DNA from: Pseudomonadota bacterium | GTDB taxonomy: Bacteria > Bdellovibrionota > Bacteriovoracia > Bacteriovoracales > Bacteriovoracaceae | DNA: 5,140 nt | Direction of reading: 5' to 3' | NCBI GenBank assembly: GCA_023432655.1 | Contig: JAEYUK010000041.1 | Coordinates: 1 to 5,140 of the forward strand | Part shown: positions 5,086 to 5,140 of the stretch, in pieces | How the letters are laid out: each line of letters begins with the position of its first letter | How positions within the stretch are numbered: position 1 is the stretch's first letter | Notes under the pieces: generated by a model | Seen by the model: the letters and a program-made list of their open reading frames with translations, nothing else | Told to the model about the DNA's origin: nothing | Databases searched by the model: none | Position numbers and translations under genes: made by a program

Positions 5086-5140
5086 AGTATCGATGTCTTT
5101 TTACCGATTTTTATTATCAATATTAAATATCTATCTCGTT
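5086..5140 (-). other. AT-rich leader upstream of the protein-glutaminase-like gene
   Basis: This right edge is very AT-rich on the - strand and contains GATAATAA, which resembles a -10 element, but the window ends where a -35 box would be. The three frames are mostly closed by stops. One frame is open from 5138 to 5073 and would join the downstream gene if the A5 run at 5102-5098 had one more base. Confidence 0.3.

Overview
The window fits a moderately AT-rich, free-living Gram-negative bacterium. The predicted proteins most resemble those of predatory Bdellovibrionota (Bacteriovorax/Peredibacter type). The clues are a YerD-type membrane-anchored glutamate-synthase-like protein, a periplasmic di-haem MauG/CcpA-type protein, a PilZ protein and a protein-glutaminase-type papain-fold domain. 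This placement comes from family recognition, not from a search, and is only moderately secure.

Layout on the + strand. Positions 1-288 are the 3' end of a DEAD-box RNA helicase gene with a basic tail. It is followed by two overlapping, mutually exclusive hairpins (289-336). Next comes an FMN/[3Fe-4S] glutamate-synthase-like gene (461-2035) that ends at a textbook intrinsic terminator (2044-2073). A separate unit then encodes an exported di-haem cytochrome c peroxidase/MauG-like protein (2192-3571).

Layout on the - strand, read from the right edge. First is a protein-glutaminase-like gene (5085 to 4501) with an unclear 5' end. Then comes a perfect 17-bp inverted repeat (4413-4464). One arm of it contains the ribosome-binding site and the first two start-codon bases of an unlisted 19-residue hydrophobic ORF (4414 to 4355). 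A weak terminator-like hairpin follows (4308-4341). Last is a PilZ-domain gene (4224 to 3568), whose stop codon overlaps that of the convergent cytochrome gene.

The genes do not form one pathway. The glutamate-synthase-like and cytochrome genes are separated by a strong terminator, and the cytochrome and PilZ genes converge. The least ordinary part is the 4225-4500 interval. It holds the tiny hydrophobic ORF with a sequestered ribosome-binding site, and the PilZ leader, whose Shine-Dalgarno also has an exact upstream complement. Both - strand ORFs there could therefore be controlled at translation initiation by RNA structure. That is a structural inference from inverted repeats and has not been demonstrated.
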